Shown here: positions 50,427-60,199 of the stretch, one piece after another | Position numbering within the stretch: the first letter of the stretch is position 1 | Layout: every line of letters begins with the position of its first letter | Assembly (NCBI GenBank): GCA_022824865.1 | Contig: JAJDZD010000013.1 | Coordinates: forward strand, 79,162 to 143,161 | DNA: 64,000 nt | Direction of reading: 5' to 3' | From: Chloroflexota bacterium | Lineage (GTDB): Bacteria; Chloroflexota; UBA11872 | The notes under the pieces: model-generated | Databases searched by the model: none | The model's input: the letters and a program-made list of their open reading frames with translations, nothing else | What the model was told of the DNA's origin: nothing | Made by a program: the position numbers and the translations under genes

Positions 50427-51194
50427 ATGACCGGGGCAGTCGCGATAACCGGCGCGGGCCGAGGCATCGGCCGGGCCACGGCGCTGCGGATGGCAGCCGA
50501 CGAGTGGGCCGTGGCGGTCTCCGACATTGACGGCGACTCGGCGGCGGCCGTGGCCGAGGAGATTCGAAGCGGCGGCGGAACGGCGTTTTCGGCCCGGTTG
50601 GACGTAACCGACCACGCCGCAGTCCGCTCGTGGGTCTACGAGGTCGACGACGAGCTTGGCGGACTGACGGGGGCCGTGGCCAACGCCGGGATCATGCGAG
50701 TGCAGAACTTCCTGGACCTGACACCCGAAATCTGGCGCCAGGTCATGTCCGTCAACCTGGACGGCACGTTCCACTTCGTGCATCCCGTGGCGGAGCGAAT
50801 GGCCGAACGCAAGCAGGGCAGCATCGTCATCATTGCCTCGGCCTCATCGCGCCTGCCCTCGTTCGCCACCAACGTCTACAACACCAGCAAGACGGCCCTG
50901 CACGGCTTGACGCGGGTGATGGCGATGGAACTGGGTCCGCTCAACGTTCGGGTGAACGCCGTGAGCCCCGGAGTCGTGGACACGCCGATGTGGGAGTACA
51001 TCGACCGCGAGCGGGCAAGGCTGTTGGGCAAGCAGCCGGGGGAAGTCATCGCCGAAGCAATTTCCCGGATTCCGCTGGGGCGGGTTGAAACGCCCGAGGA
51101 CGTGGCCGGGTTCGTGGCCTACCTGCTGTCGGATGCGTCGGACTACATGACCGGCCAGAACATCAGCTACGACGGCGGCTTCGTGATGCCGTAG
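50427..51194 (+). CDS. Short-chain dehydrogenase/reductase (SDR)
   Basis: Classical SDR: ITGAGRGIGRATAL NAD(P) loop, an Asp-containing VSDIDGDS turn that suggests NAD preference, VANAGI, catalytic Ser in IIASASSRLP, YNTSK for Tyr and Lys, and SPGVVDTPM. It ends LSDASDYMTGQNISYDGGFVMP. It oxidises or reduces an alcohol or ketone in the cytosol, probably in one pathway with the preceding Gfo/Idh enzyme; substrate unknown. Confidence 0.9.
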   Translation: MTGAVAITGAGRGIGRATALRMAADEWAVAVSDIDGDSAAAVAEEIRSGGGTAFSARLDVTDHAAVRSWVYEVDDELGGLTGAVANAGIMRVQNFLDLTPEIWRQVMSVNLDGTFHFVHPVAERMAERKQGSIVIIASASSRLPSFATNVYNTSKTALHGLTRVMAMELGPLNVRVNAVSPGVVDTPMWEYIDRERARLLGKQPGEVIAEAISRIPLGRVETPEDVAGFVAYLLSDASDYMTGQNISYDGGFVMP

Positions 51195-51234
51195 GCGTCT
51201 CGAAGAACCTGCCGACGTTTCCTGAGCCGTTAGA

Positions 51235-51269
51235 TATACTCGACGAGGCAGCCGCCCCCTATAGGCGGC
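51235..51269 (+). promoter_or_regulatory. Leader of the S1 gene: possible -10 box and hairpin
   Basis: TATACT at 51235-51240 is a plausible -10 element, followed by the hairpin GCCGCC / GGCGGC (51251-51256 with 51264-51269). They lie in the 106-base gap before the S1-domain gene. The hairpin would be in the 5' leader or could end the SDR transcript; there is no T-run. Confidence 0.4.
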
Positions 51270-51301
51270 GCCATCCCCAATACATCGAAAGGCATCTCCG
51301 C

Positions 51302-52654
51302 TTGAGCGCGACTCAGGACGCTGCGGCGCCAGCCGACGTCTCGGTAGCCGAACCAGAACCAGTCGTTGAACTGGAGTCGATGGAAGACCTGCTGAACGAG
51401 CCGGGCGGCGCGATGCAGGGCATATCCCGAGGCGATGTGATCGAGGGTCTGGTCGTTGGGGTCGACCCCGATGAACTGTTGATAGACATCGGGTTGAAGT
51501 CCGAGGGCGTGGTTCCGCAGCGGGAGTTGTGGGACTCGCGGTCCGAGGAGCCCAAGCCCGTCTTCAGCGTCGGCGACGTAGCGTTCGTCTACGTGGTGCG
51601 CCCGGAAGGCGACGGGCCGGCGGTACTCTCGGTACGCCGGGCGGCGCAGGAGAAAGTCTGGCGCGCCACCGAGGAACTCTTCGAGAACGGCACGATCATC
51701 GAGTCCACCGTCCAGGAATACAACAAGGGCGGCGTGCTGGTTGACGTGGGGCCGCGCGGCTTCGTGCCGCTGTCGCAGCTCACCAGCCTGCGGCGCGGGC
51801 CGGCCGACGAGACCGAAGAGGAACTCAACGCAAAGCTGTCGGAACTGGTCGAAAAGCAGATTTACGTGAAGATCATCGAGCTCGACCGGCGGCGCAACCG
51901 CCTGATTCTCTCGGAGCGGGTCGCCGAGCGCGAAATGCGCGCGCAGCGGCGCGAGGTGCTGCTGGACGAGTTGCAGGTCGGCCAGGTCCGCAAGGGCATC
52001 GTCAGCAACATTTGCAGCTTCGGCGCCTTCATTGACCTGGGCGGCGCCGACGGGCTGGCCCACATCTCCGAGCTTTCGTGGAGCCGCGTGGAGAGTCCCG
52101 AGGAAATCTTGCGGCCGGGCGAGGAAGTGGACGTCTACGTGCTGGCGCTGGACCGGGTGGACAAGAAGATCGCGCTGAGCATGCGCCGCGCCACCACCGA
52201 CCCCTGGGCCGATCTGACCTCACGCTTCCAGGAGCACGAAGTCGTCCCGGGCACAGTCACCAAGCTGGCGCCGTTTGGCGCGTTCATACGGCTGGCGGAC
52301 GGAGTCGAAGGGCTGGCGCACTCGTCGGACCTGGGCAACGCCGCGCTGCACATGGTCAACGAAGGCGACATCGGGCAGTTCCGCATCCTGAGCATCGACG
52401 CCCAGCGTCGTCGCATCCGGTTGACGCCGGTTGAGATTTACCCGCCGCCCGACGAGGACTACCTCGACGAAGAAGTCGAAGGCGAACTGGCCGCAGTGGC
52501 GGAGAGCCCTGACGCAGCCGTCGCCGAGGATTTTAACGACGCGGACGCAGCTGTCGCCGAGGACTCCGACGACGCGGATGCGGCAATCGCTACGGAATCC
52601 GACGACGTGGATGCCACAATAGAGGCGAGCGACGAGACCAAGAGCGGTTCGTAA
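51302..52654 (+). CDS. rpsA: Ribosomal protein S1-like RNA-binding protein (four S1 domains)
   Basis: Four S1/OB domains follow one another: about residues 43-113 (GDVIEGLVVGVDPDELLIDIG), 128-200 (ESTVQEYNKGGVLVDVG), 225-295 (VRKGIVSNICSFGAFIDLGGADGLAHISELSW) and 314-378 (VPGTVTKLAPFGAFIRLADGVEGLAH). They would help mRNA bind the ribosome. The last 60 residues are a strongly acidic tail with a repeated DADAAVAED-type unit. The TTG start at 51302 is uncertain; an AAAGG lies upstream. It is 29 bases from clpC. Confidence 0.88.
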   Translation: MSATQDAAAPADVSVAEPEPVVELESMEDLLNEPGGAMQGISRGDVIEGLVVGVDPDELLIDIGLKSEGVVPQRELWDSRSEEPKPVFSVGDVAFVYVVRPEGDGPAVLSVRRAAQEKVWRATEELFENGTIIESTVQEYNKGGVLVDVGPRGFVPLSQLTSLRRGPADETEEELNAKLSELVEKQIYVKIIELDRRRNRLILSERVAEREMRAQRREVLLDELQVGQVRKGIVSNICSFGAFIDLGGADGLAHISELSWSRVESPEEILRPGEEVDVYVLALDRVDKKIALSMRRATTDPWADLTSRFQEHEVVPGTVTKLAPFGAFIRLADGVEGLAHSSDLGNAALHMVNEGDIGQFRILSIDAQRRRIRLTPVEIYPPPDEDYLDEEVEGELAAVAESPDAAVAEDFNDADAAVAEDSDDADAAIATESDDVDATIEASDETKSGS

Positions 52655-52683
52655 GCTCTGGGTCGCCGCCACCGGAGGTTGCC

Positions 52684-55152
52684 GTGAACGACAGGCTCGA
52701 TAAGTTCACGGAGCGCGCCAAGAAGGTTCTGGTCTACGCGCAGGACGAGGCCACGCGCTTTAACCACAACTACATCGGCACCGAGCACCTGCTGCTGGGG
52801 CTGGTGCGCGAAGGCGAAGGCATCGCGGCGCAGGTGCTCAAGAACCTGGGCGTGGAGCTGAACAAGGTTCGCAGCGCCGTCGAGTTCATCATCGGCCGCG
52901 GCGAGCGCATGGTCGTCGGCGACATCACCCTGACGCCGCGCGCCAAGCGGGTCATTGAGCTTTCGATCGAAGAAGCCCGGCGGCTCGGTCACAACTACAT
53001 CGGCACCGAGCACCTGCTGCTGGGCCTGGTACGCGAGGGCGAAGGCATCGCCGCCGGCGTGCTGGAGAGCCTGGGCGTGAACCTGGAGAAGGTGCGCTCG
53101 CAGGTCGTACAGGTCGTCAGCCAGAGCCAGGGCGAGCGCCCGCGCGAGGCGGCAACCACCGCCCCGTCCAAGCGTTCGTCCAAGACGCCGGTCGTGGACC
53201 AGATGGGCATCGACCTCACGGCCGCCGCGCGAGCCGACAAGCTGGACCCGGTAATCGGACGGCACGACGAAGTCGAGCGCGTGATCCAGATCCTGAGCCG
53301 CCGCACCAAGAACAACCCGGCGTTGATCGGCGAGCCTGGCGTGGGCAAGACGGCCATCGTGGAGGGCTTGGCGCAGCGCATCATCGAAGGTGAAGTGCCG
53401 GACTCGCTGCGCGACCGGCGGGTGCTGACCCTGGACATGGGCACGCTGGTGGCCGGCACCAAGTACCGCGGCGAGTTCGAGGAACGCCTGAAGAAGGTGA
53501 TCGACGAGATCAAGGGCTCCACCGACTCGGTGCTGTTCATCGACGAGCTACACACGGTCGTTGGCGCCGGCGCGGCCGAAGGCGCGGTGGACGCCGCCAA
53601 CATCCTCAAACCGTCACTGGCGCGCGGCGAGCTGCAGGTGATCGGCGCAACAACCCTGGACGAGTACCGCAAGTACATCGAGCGCGACGCCGCCCTGGAA
53701 CGCCGGTTCCAGCCCGTAATGGTTCAGGAACCGTCGATCGAGGAAACCGTGGACATCCTGCGCGGCGTACGCAGCCGCTACGCCGACCACCACAACGTGG
53801 AGATCACGGACGACGCCCTGGTCGCGGCCTCCGAGCTGGCCGGCCGCTACGTCACCGACCGGTTCCTGCCGGACAAGGCGATCGACGTGATGGACGAGGC
53901 TGCCGCCCGCGTCAAGATCCGCTACGGCATGCCGCCCAAGGGGCTGCGCGAACTCGAGTCTCGCGCGGACCAGGTGGCCGCGGAGAAATCCAAGGCCATC
54001 GACGCGGAAGACTTCGAAGCCGCCAACCAGTTGCGGCAGGAAGAAGAGCAACTGCGCGGCAAGGCCAACGCCCTGCGCGAGGAATGGACCAAGTCCAACG
54101 AAGGCCAGTCGCCGCGCGTGACCGAAGAGGAAGTCGGGCAGGTCGTGTCCATGTGGACCGGCATCCCGGTCACGCGCATCCGCGAGGAGGAATCCGAGCG
54201 GCTGCTGCACATGGAAGACGAGTTGGCACGCCGCGTGGTGAGTCAGAAGGAAGCCATCGAGTCCATCTCACGCGCCGTGCGCCGCGCGCGGGCCGGCCTG
54301 AAGGACCCCCAGCGCCCGATCGGCGCGTTCATGTTCCTGGGCCCCACCGGCGTGGGCAAAACGCTGCTGGCGCGTGCGCTCGCCGACTTCATGTTCGGCA
54401 GCGAGGACTCCCTGATTCGGATCGACATGTCGGAGTACATGGAGCGCCACGCCGTATCGCGGCTGGTTGGCGCGCCGCCGGGCTACGTGGGCTACGAGGA
54501 AGGCGGCCAGTTGACAGAGGCCGTGCGCCGGCGCTCCTACGCCGTGATCCTGCTGGACGAGATCGAGAAGGCGCACCCCGAGGTCTTCAACATCCTGTTG
54601 CAACTGATGGACGACGGCAGATTGACCGACGCCAAGGGGCGGTCGGTGGACTTCCGCAACACGATCGTGATCATGACCTCCAACGTGGGCGCGCAGCACA
54701 TCAAGCGCAACGCCACCCTGGGATTCCACAGCGAGGACACATCAACCGAGGACACCTACTACCGCAACATGCGGTCCAAGGTGCTGAACGAGTTGAAGAA
54801 GGTGTTCCGGCCCGAGTTCCTCAACCGGGTCGACGCCAGCGTGGTCTTCCACGCGCTGACCCGCGCCGACGTGGCCGACATCGTGGACCTGGAACTGGCG
54901 CGCGTGCGGCTGCAACTGAGCGAGCACGACCTGGAACTTGAAGTCACCGCCGACGCCAAGGGCCTGCTGGCCGAGCAGGGCTACGACCCGGACTTCGGCG
55001 CGCGTCCGCTCCGCCGAGTCATCCAGAACCTCATCGAGGACCCGCTGGCCGAAGAACTCCTGCGCGGCGCCTTCGAGCCGGGCGCCCAGGTGATCGTGGA
55101 CAAAGATGGCGACGACGTGGCCATCACATCGCGAGAGCCGGTCGAAGCCTAG
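52684..55152 (+). CDS. clpC: ATP-dependent Clp protease ATPase subunit ClpC
   Basis: Two N-domain repeats ([21 protein letters not shown] near 27-46 and again near 103-122) are followed by the first AAA+ module (GEPGVGKT 216-223), a UVR-like middle segment ([24 protein letters not shown]), and the second AAA+ module (GPTGVGKT near 553-560) with the C-terminal D2 domain. ClpC unfolds proteins for the ClpP protease and works with adaptor proteins. The 822-residue length is normal. CGGAGG precedes GTG 52684 by six bases. No clpP or mcsAB is adjacent. Confidence 0.95.
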   Translation: MNDRLDKFTERAKKVLVYAQDEATRFNHNYIGTEHLLLGLVREGEGIAAQVLKNLGVELNKVRSAVEFIIGRGERMVVGDITLTPRAKRVIELSIEEARRLGHNYIGTEHLLLGLVREGEGIAAGVLESLGVNLEKVRSQVVQVVSQSQGERPREAATTAPSKRSSKTPVVDQMGIDLTAAARADKLDPVIGRHDEVERVIQILSRRTKNNPALIGEPGVGKTAIVEGLAQRIIEGEVPDSLRDRRVLTLDMGTLVAGTKYRGEFEERLKKVIDEIKGSTDSVLFIDELHTVVGAGAAEGAVDAANILKPSLARGELQVIGATTLDEYRKYIERDAALERRFQPVMVQEPSIEETVDILRGVRSRYADHHNVEITDDALVAASELAGRYVTDRFLPDKAIDVMDEAAARVKIRYGMPPKGLRELESRADQVAAEKSKAIDAEDFEAANQLRQEEEQLRGKANALREEWTKSNEGQSPRVTEEEVGQVVSMWTGIPVTRIREEESERLLHMEDELARRVVSQKEAIESISRAVRRARAGLKDPQRPIGAFMFLGPTGVGKTLLARALADFMFGSEDSLIRIDMSEYMERHAVSRLVGAPPGYVGYEEGGQLTEAVRRRSYAVILLDEIEKAHPEVFNILLQLMDDGRLTDAKGRSVDFRNTIVIMTSNVGAQHIKRNATLGFHSEDTSTEDTYYRNMRSKVLNELKKVFRPEFLNRVDASVVFHALTRADVADIVDLELARVRLQLSEHDLELEVTADAKGLLAEQGYDPDFGARPLRRVIQNLIEDPLAEELLRGAFEPGAQVIVDKDGDDVAITSREPVEA

Positions 55153-55304
55153 TCTTCACGTCCTTCTGACAGAACAAGGCCTGACGCTCGTACTTGTGGC
55201 GGCCTGCTCAACCGCCCAGATCCTCTAGAGCCGTCAACGCGATCGACCGAGGGGCAGCTAACACGCCTCTGTGGCTTGCCTTGCTTCTAAGCTCTTCGCA
55301 GCCT

Positions 55305-55805
55305 CTACGGTGCTCGGTGGGCTGCTTCGCCGTCTCGCCGGGACTTGCCGCCGAGTCCCAGCGTCGTCATCCAGAGTGTCACACCGACGGGAACCAGGGC
55401 CCCGGCGGCGGGCACGGGCACATGGCCGACGGCGCCGTTGGCTACCGTCCATACGCGGTCCACGACCGACATCTCCCCCCAGCGGTCCGAGTAGTCCTGA
55501 TCAATAGCGGCCGTTTCGTAGTTGTGGTCGAAGTGCCGCCAGGTGCCGAGCAGGGCGCAGAGCAGGACGAGCACGGCGACAACACGAGCGATCCGAATCG
55601 TCGCCCGTGACGTGCGAAGCACGAGCGCGGCCAGGGCCAGACCACTCAACACCACGGCTGCCCACGGCACCAACTGCCAGAAGTCTCCCCAGTGCCGTTC
55701 GTAAGCAAGCGCAACGGCGACGCTCAGGATGCTGATAACGCCGAGCAACGCCATGGCGCCCCGCAGCGTCCCGGCTACTCCCTCACCGGCGAAGGATCGA
55801 ATCAC
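55305..55805 (-). CDS. Hypothetical four-helix membrane protein
   Basis: Hydrophobic segments at about 15-35, 45-65, 70-90 and 130-150 suggest four membrane helices; the loop HFDHNYETAAIDQDYSDRWGEM is polar. I recognise no family. The GTG start at 55805 overlaps the stop of the preceding lipoprotein gene (GTGA), so the two are co-translated. Confidence 0.55.
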   Translation of the reverse strand: MIRSFAGEGVAGTLRGAMALLGVISILSVAVALAYERHWGDFWQLVPWAAVVLSGLALAALVLRTSRATIRIARVVAVLVLLCALLGTWRHFDHNYETAAIDQDYSDRWGEMSVVDRVWTVANGAVGHVPVPAAGALVPVGVTLWMTTLGLGGKSRRDGEAAHRAP

Positions 55806-56161
55806 GGCAGCTTGAGTAGCCCGATGATCGTCTCCACGACATCGGGCGCGGCGTTGTGCTCCTCGAGCCCCCGCCGAAGCTTCGCAAACTCCGGGTCGTC
55901 GGCCGGGAACGGGCGGTGGTGCTCAATATCGTGAGCCCACGCCCCGGGATTGCTGATCCCGGCCGCCGCAAGCGCCGCCTCCAACTCCTCAACGGTGGCG
56001 TTGTTGGCAGAGATCTTGCCGGCGGTGGCGGCATCGCCCGCGGCTGGCGTTGCCGGGGATGTTGCGCCGGTCGTGGAATCGCCGGAGTCCTCACCGCAGC
56101 CGGTGATCGCCACGGCGAAAGTAAGCGCAAGCAATAGTGCGATGAATCTGGGAATCCGCAT
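55802..56161 (-). CDS. Small lipoprotein with helix-hairpin-helix-like domain
   Basis: The signal RFIALLLALTFAVAITGC ends in a lipobox (AITGC). After an Ala/Thr/Ser linker comes ISANNATVEELEAALAAAGISNPGAWAHDIEHHRPFP ... LRRGLEEHNAAPDVVETIIGLL, which resembles helix-hairpin-helix segments of ComEA-like or lipoprotein-linked proteins. A surface-anchored nucleic-acid- or protein-binding role is possible but unproven. It is the first gene of a leftward two-gene operon divergent from radA. Confidence 0.6.
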   Translation of the reverse strand: MRIPRFIALLLALTFAVAITGCGEDSGDSTTGATSPATPAAGDAATAGKISANNATVEELEAALAAAGISNPGAWAHDIEHHRPFPADDPEFAKLRRGLEEHNAAPDVVETIIGLLKLP

Positions 56162-56382
56162 ATGACTGCCTCCGAAACTCGTCGACGCTGGGGGATCCGC
56201 CCGACCGCCAAAAAGCCTCCGTCTCGCCGACGGAGGATACTCCCATCCCGTTGCTCACGACATTCACGGAGCCCACGGTTATGCGCGAATCCCGAATTGC
56301 AGCGCAGGACGCAGCCTTCGACACCTGGCCCGGCTTCGCCCGGCGCTACCATTCGGGGCACCCGGTCCGAGGCTGACGTCCA

Positions 56383-57723
56383 TTGGCCAAACCCCGCCGC
56401 CTCTTCGCCTGCGCCGACTGCGGCGCCGAGCATCGGCAGTGGATGGGGCAGTGCAGTGTTTGCGGGGCCTGGAACTCGCTGGCCGAGCGGCGGGTGACGG
56501 AGGGGCCGGGCAGTTCGCGGGCGACGCCGCAGGCGGTGGCGCTGGATCAGATCGACACGTCGGCCGACGACCGCCTGCCCTCGGGCATGGGCGAAATGGA
56601 TCGGGTGCTGGGCGGCGGGCTGGTGCGCGGGTCGCTGGTGCTGCTGGCGGGCGATCCGGGCGTGGGCAAGTCCACGCTGGTGCTGCGGCTGGCGGCTGAG
56701 CTGGCGTCGCCCAGGCGTCCCTGCCTGTACGTGGCAGCGGAAGAGTCCGCGGCTCAGATTCGGATGCGCGCCGAGCGCATGGGCATCGGCGGCGACGGGC
56801 TGTTCGTGTACGCCGAGACCGCCATGGACGGCGCGCTGGCCGAGGCCGAGCGCCTGCGGGCCGGGATGCTGGTGGTGGACTCCATCCAGACCGTTCGCGC
56901 GAACGGGCTGGCCTCGGCGCCGGGCAGCGTCACGCAGGTGCGCGAGTCCACGCTGCGGCTGTTGCAATACGCCAAGGCCACCCACACGCCGGTGCTGATC
57001 GTCGGTCACGTCACCAAGGAAGGCATGGTGGCCGGGCCGCGAATGCTGGAGCACATCGTGGACGCGGTGCTGTACCTGGAAGGCGACGATCACCACGCCC
57101 ACCGGCTGCTGCGCTCGGTGAAGAACCGCTTCGGGCCCACGTTCGAGGTGGCCGTGTTTGAGATGGATGGGTCGGGCCTCCGCGAAGTGACCAATCCCTC
57201 GGCCATGCTGCTGGCGGGCCGGGACGCTACGGCGCCTGGGTCGGCAGTGGCGGTGGCGATGGAGGGCACGCGGCCGCTGCTGGTCGAAATCCAGGCCCTC
57301 GTCGCACCCACGACCTACAGCCAGCCGCGACGGCTGGCGAACGGCTTGGACCTGAATCGCCTGAACATGCTGCTGGCGGTGCTGGCGCGCCGGGCCGACG
57401 TTGGACTGTCGGCGCACGATGTCTACGTCAACGTCGTGGGCGGATTGCGCCTGCGGGAACCGGCCACCGACCTGGCCGTGGCGCTGGCGGTGGCTTCCAG
57501 CCACAGCGGCCAGCCGCTGCGCCTGGGGGCGGCGGCGGTGGGCGAGGTTGGGCTGGCCGGCGAGTTGCGCACCGTCCCGTCGGCCGCGCAGCGCGTGGAC
57601 GAAGCGGCGCGACTGGGCTTCACCCGCTGCGTGGTCCCCTCCGGAGCGCAAACCAACGGTCGTCAGACCACGGCCGTACCCGTGGCCAACCTGCGGCAGG
57701 CGTTGGACGCGGCGCTGGCGTGA
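56383..57723 (+). CDS. radA: DNA repair protein RadA (branch migration ATPase)
   Basis: RadA helps process recombination intermediates. The protein has the N-terminal zinc finger (CADC ... CSVC at residues 10-27), RecA-like ATPase with Walker A GDPGVGKST (90-98), the RadA-specific KNRFG (247-251), and the C-terminal Lon-like domain (VNVVGGLRLREPATDLAVALAVASS). The length is 446 residues. The start is TTG 56383. It overlaps ispD by four bases (GTGA). Confidence 0.93.
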   Translation: MAKPRRLFACADCGAEHRQWMGQCSVCGAWNSLAERRVTEGPGSSRATPQAVALDQIDTSADDRLPSGMGEMDRVLGGGLVRGSLVLLAGDPGVGKSTLVLRLAAELASPRRPCLYVAAEESAAQIRMRAERMGIGGDGLFVYAETAMDGALAEAERLRAGMLVVDSIQTVRANGLASAPGSVTQVRESTLRLLQYAKATHTPVLIVGHVTKEGMVAGPRMLEHIVDAVLYLEGDDHHAHRLLRSVKNRFGPTFEVAVFEMDGSGLREVTNPSAMLLAGRDATAPGSAVAVAMEGTRPLLVEIQALVAPTTYSQPRRLANGLDLNRLNMLLAVLARRADVGLSAHDVYVNVVGGLRLREPATDLAVALAVASSHSGQPLRLGAAAVGEVGLAGELRTVPSAAQRVDEAARLGFTRCVVPSGAQTNGRQTTAVPVANLRQALDAALA

Positions 57724-58421
57724 GCGCGGACGCGGTGGTGCTGGGCGCAGGATCCAGCGCCCGCATGGGCGGCGCGGACAAGCTGCTGGCGGACCTGGAA
57801 GGGGAGCCGGTGATCGTGTGCAGCCTGCGGGCCTTCGAGGCAAGTCCGGGCATCCGGTCCGTCGTGGTGACGACCTCTGGCGACAACGAGGCGAACATTC
57901 GCGAGGCGGTTGAGCAGGCCGGGTTGGCCAAGGTGCGAGCCTTCGTGCGCGGCGGCACGTCGCGGGCCGAGTCCGTGCTGCACGGTCTTCGCGCCCTTGA
58001 TAGCGAGCCGCCCGACTACGTGGCCGTGCACGATGGGGCGCGCCCGCTGGTCACACCCGCGCTGATCGAGGACGGCCTGCGAATGGCTCGGGTCTACGGC
58101 GCGGCCGTGGCCGGCGTTCCCGCTACGGACACGCTGAAGATCGTCGACCGCGATCGACTGGTCGTGCGAACACCGATACGGTCATCGATCTGGCACGCCC
58201 AGACCCCGCAGTTCGCCCGCTTTGCGGACCTGCTGGGCGCGCACGAACGGCAGACGGCCATGCTGGACCTCTACACGGACGATGTTTCGGTGTTGGAAGC
58301 TGAAGGTCTGCCGGTACGCGTGTTCGAAGGCAGCCGCGAAAACCTGAAAATCACGAGGCCCGACGACCTGGATGCGGCCTCGCGCATCCTGCGCCAGCGA
58401 CGGACAGCCGCCTCCGGGTAG
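57720..58421 (+). CDS. ispD: 2-C-methyl-D-erythritol 4-phosphate cytidylyltransferase
   Basis: IspD makes CDP-methylerythritol in the MEP isoprenoid pathway. The sequence shows the CTP-binding loop VLGAGSSARMGGADKLL, VVVTTSGDN, RGGTSRAESVLHGL, VHDGARPLVTPALI, TDTLKIVDRDRLVVRTPIRSSIWHAQTPQ and the C-terminal ENLKITRPDDLDAA. The length of 233 residues is typical. The GTG start overlaps the radA stop, so it is coupled to radA. No ispF is fused or adjacent. Confidence 0.93.
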   Translation: MSADAVVLGAGSSARMGGADKLLADLEGEPVIVCSLRAFEASPGIRSVVVTTSGDNEANIREAVEQAGLAKVRAFVRGGTSRAESVLHGLRALDSEPPDYVAVHDGARPLVTPALIEDGLRMARVYGAAVAGVPATDTLKIVDRDRLVVRTPIRSSIWHAQTPQFARFADLLGAHERQTAMLDLYTDDVSVLEAEGLPVRVFEGSRENLKITRPDDLDAASRILRQRRTAASG

Positions 58422-58514
58422 TACTGTCGCCAAGCGTCCGCCTCCGCCCCCTTACCGCCCTTCTCGTCTCGACCTCATTCTCACTTCTTGTACGTTTCCA
58501 GGAGCCTTGGATGG

Positions 58515-59290
58515 GCCAAGGTGTCTCTCAACGAATCCAACGTCTCCGAAAGAGCCGCCGGAAGAGAATCCGACGCTATGCGTCGAAGAGGTCGCGCAGC
58601 GTGCAGCTGAAGCCCGGCAGCGCGTCCAGGCCGTCCAGTACGTCGCCGTCGGTCAGCGTCGCTACGTCCCCGCCCGCGCGATGCGCGTCGACCGTGCGCG
58701 TAGCGGGATGCACCACCCAGACCAGCCGCACGCCGTAGCTGAGCCACATCAGCGCCTTGTCGTGCAGCTCCTGCCGGCTGTCGCCGGGCGAGGCCACTTC
58801 CACCGCCAAGTCGGGCGCGACCTCCGCGTAGCCGGTCACCCGCTGGTCCGGCGGAATCCTTGCGGCCGAAAAGTAGGCGATGTCCGGTTCCCGCACTGTG
58901 TCCGGGTCACGCTCCAGCCAAACCCCCGAGTCCGAGGCCGTCAGGCTGCCCAGTTTTCTGGGTTTGATGAAGCTCGCCAGCAAGAACACCAGGTTCGTGA
59001 CAATCGTGCCGTGTTCCATTCCCGTTGGCATGGTCTCGCAGAGCACCCCCCGGATCAGTTCGCCGCGCACGCCTGTGCTGGAGAGCCGGAGCAGATCGTC
59101 GGCCGTCAGCAATCGCGGCGCGGCTTCAATCACGGCCATCGCGACCTCCTGCCCAATCCGGTGTCGGTTTCCATGCTACAGCGTTGCCAGGCACCGTCGG
59201 CCATCCAACGCGGCCGGGGGATGAGCTGGGCGCAAGGCCCGCTCGGTTGCCTCGCCTCGGCGAGGCCGGCGGCGTCTGCACCGCCGGGTG
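58515..59290. repeat. Duplicated segment containing Uma2 gene, copy 1
   Basis: This segment matches 59424-60199 at a constant offset of 909 bases. It includes the 3' flank (CTCTCAACGAxxCCAACGTCTCC), the whole Uma2 gene and its upstream region with the GCGCAAGGCCCGCTC-type sequence. The gene ends are nearly identical; the middle differs. Confidence 0.75.
58576..59139 (-). CDS. Uma2/DUF820 family putative endonuclease, copy 1
   Basis: The 187-residue protein is a Uma2 family member: LLTADDLLRLSSTGVRGELIRGVLCETMP, EPDIAYFS, PDLAVEVASPGDSRQELHDKALMWLSYGVRLVWVVHPATRTVDAHR. The family has a PD-(D/E)XK-like nuclease fold (here EPD and AVEVASP contain candidate acidic residues) of unknown target and is abundant in cyanobacteria and Chloroflexota. 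It is a tandem paralogue of the gene at 59485. Confidence 0.82.
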   Translation of the reverse strand: MAVIEAAPRLLTADDLLRLSSTGVRGELIRGVLCETMPTGMEHGTIVTNLVFLLASFIKPRKLGSLTASDSGVWLERDPDTVREPDIAYFSAARIPPDQRVTGYAEVAPDLAVEVASPGDSRQELHDKALMWLSYGVRLVWVVHPATRTVDAHRAGGDVATLTDGDVLDGLDALPGFSCTLRDLFDA

Positions 59291-59484
59291 TGCGGTGTCA
59301 ATCTCTCGGGAAACCTCTGCAAGACGTCCGTCGTCCTCGAAGCTGCGGCCGCTGTTGCTCCCTCCCCCCTTCCTCCTCTCCCGTTCCGCACGAGGGTCTT
59401 CCGAGCAACCGCCGCTGGGTGTTCCAAATGAGTCTCTCAACGAGACCAACGTCTCCGAATGAGCCGCCGGAAGAGAACCCGACG
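59140..59484. other. 345-base intergenic region inside the Uma2 duplication
   Basis: No gene is supported. It contains the upstream region of copy 1 (CCTCGCCTCGGCGAGG palindrome near 59250) and the downstream flank of copy 2. The equivalent upstream sequence of copy 2 is at 60049-60200. Confidence 0.5.
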
Positions 59485-60199
59485 CTATGCGTCGAAGAGG
59501 TCGCGCAGCGTGCAGCTGAAGCCCGGCAGCGCGTCCAAGCCGTCCAGTACATCGCCTTCGGTCAGCGTGGCTACGCCCCCGCCCGCGCGATGCGCGTCGA
59601 CCGTGCGCGTAGCGGGATGCACCACCCAGACCAGCCGCACGCCGTAGCTGAGCCACATCAGCGCCTTGTCGTGCAACTCCCGCCGGCTGTCGCCGGGCGA
59701 GGCCACTTCCGCCACCAAGTCGGGAGGGGTTTCGGAATAACCCATGACCTGTTCGTCCAGCGGTGACTTCTCCGAGGCGAAAAAGGCGATGTCCGGTTCT
59801 CGCACCGTGTCCGGATCGCGCTCCAGCCACACCCCGGAGTCCGAAGCCGTAAGGATGCCCAGTCGTCGGGGCTTGACGAAGTTCCGAAGTTCGGCGGCCA
59901 GGTTTACGACAATCCGACCGTGCTCTCGTCCTGTAGGCATGGTTTCGCAGAGCACCCCCCGGATCAGTTCGCCGCGCACGCCTTGGCTGGAGAGCCGGAG
60001 CAGATCGTCGGCCGTCAGCAATCGCGGCGCGGCGTCAATCACGGCCATCGCGACCTCCTGCCCAATCCGGTGTCGGTTTCCATGCTACAGCGCTGGTACG
60101 CCCCGTCGGCCATCCAAGGCGGCCGGGTGGTGAGCTGGGCGCAAGGCCCGCTCTGTTGCCTCGCCTCGGCGAGGCCGGCGGCCCCCTCACCGCCGAGTG
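59424..60199. repeat. Duplicated segment containing Uma2 gene, copy 2
   Basis: Counterpart of 58515-59290 at an offset of 909 bases. Flanks and both gene ends are near-identical to copy 1, while the central 200 bases or so of the gene have diverged. Confidence 0.75.
59485..60048 (-). CDS. Uma2/DUF820 family putative endonuclease, copy 2
   Basis: It has the same length as copy 1 (187 residues), and its first 40 and last 70 residues are almost identical to it. Differences concentrate between about residues 40 and 115 (for example AAELRNFVKPRRLGILTASD and FFASEKSPLDEQVMGYSE). The acidic residues of the core are kept (EPDIAFF, DLVAEVASPGDSR). Function as for the family is unknown. Confidence 0.82.
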   Translation of the reverse strand: MAVIDAAPRLLTADDLLRLSSQGVRGELIRGVLCETMPTGREHGRIVVNLAAELRNFVKPRRLGILTASDSGVWLERDPDTVREPDIAFFASEKSPLDEQVMGYSETPPDLVAEVASPGDSRRELHDKALMWLSYGVRLVWVVHPATRTVDAHRAGGGVATLTEGDVLDGLDALPGFSCTLRDLFDA

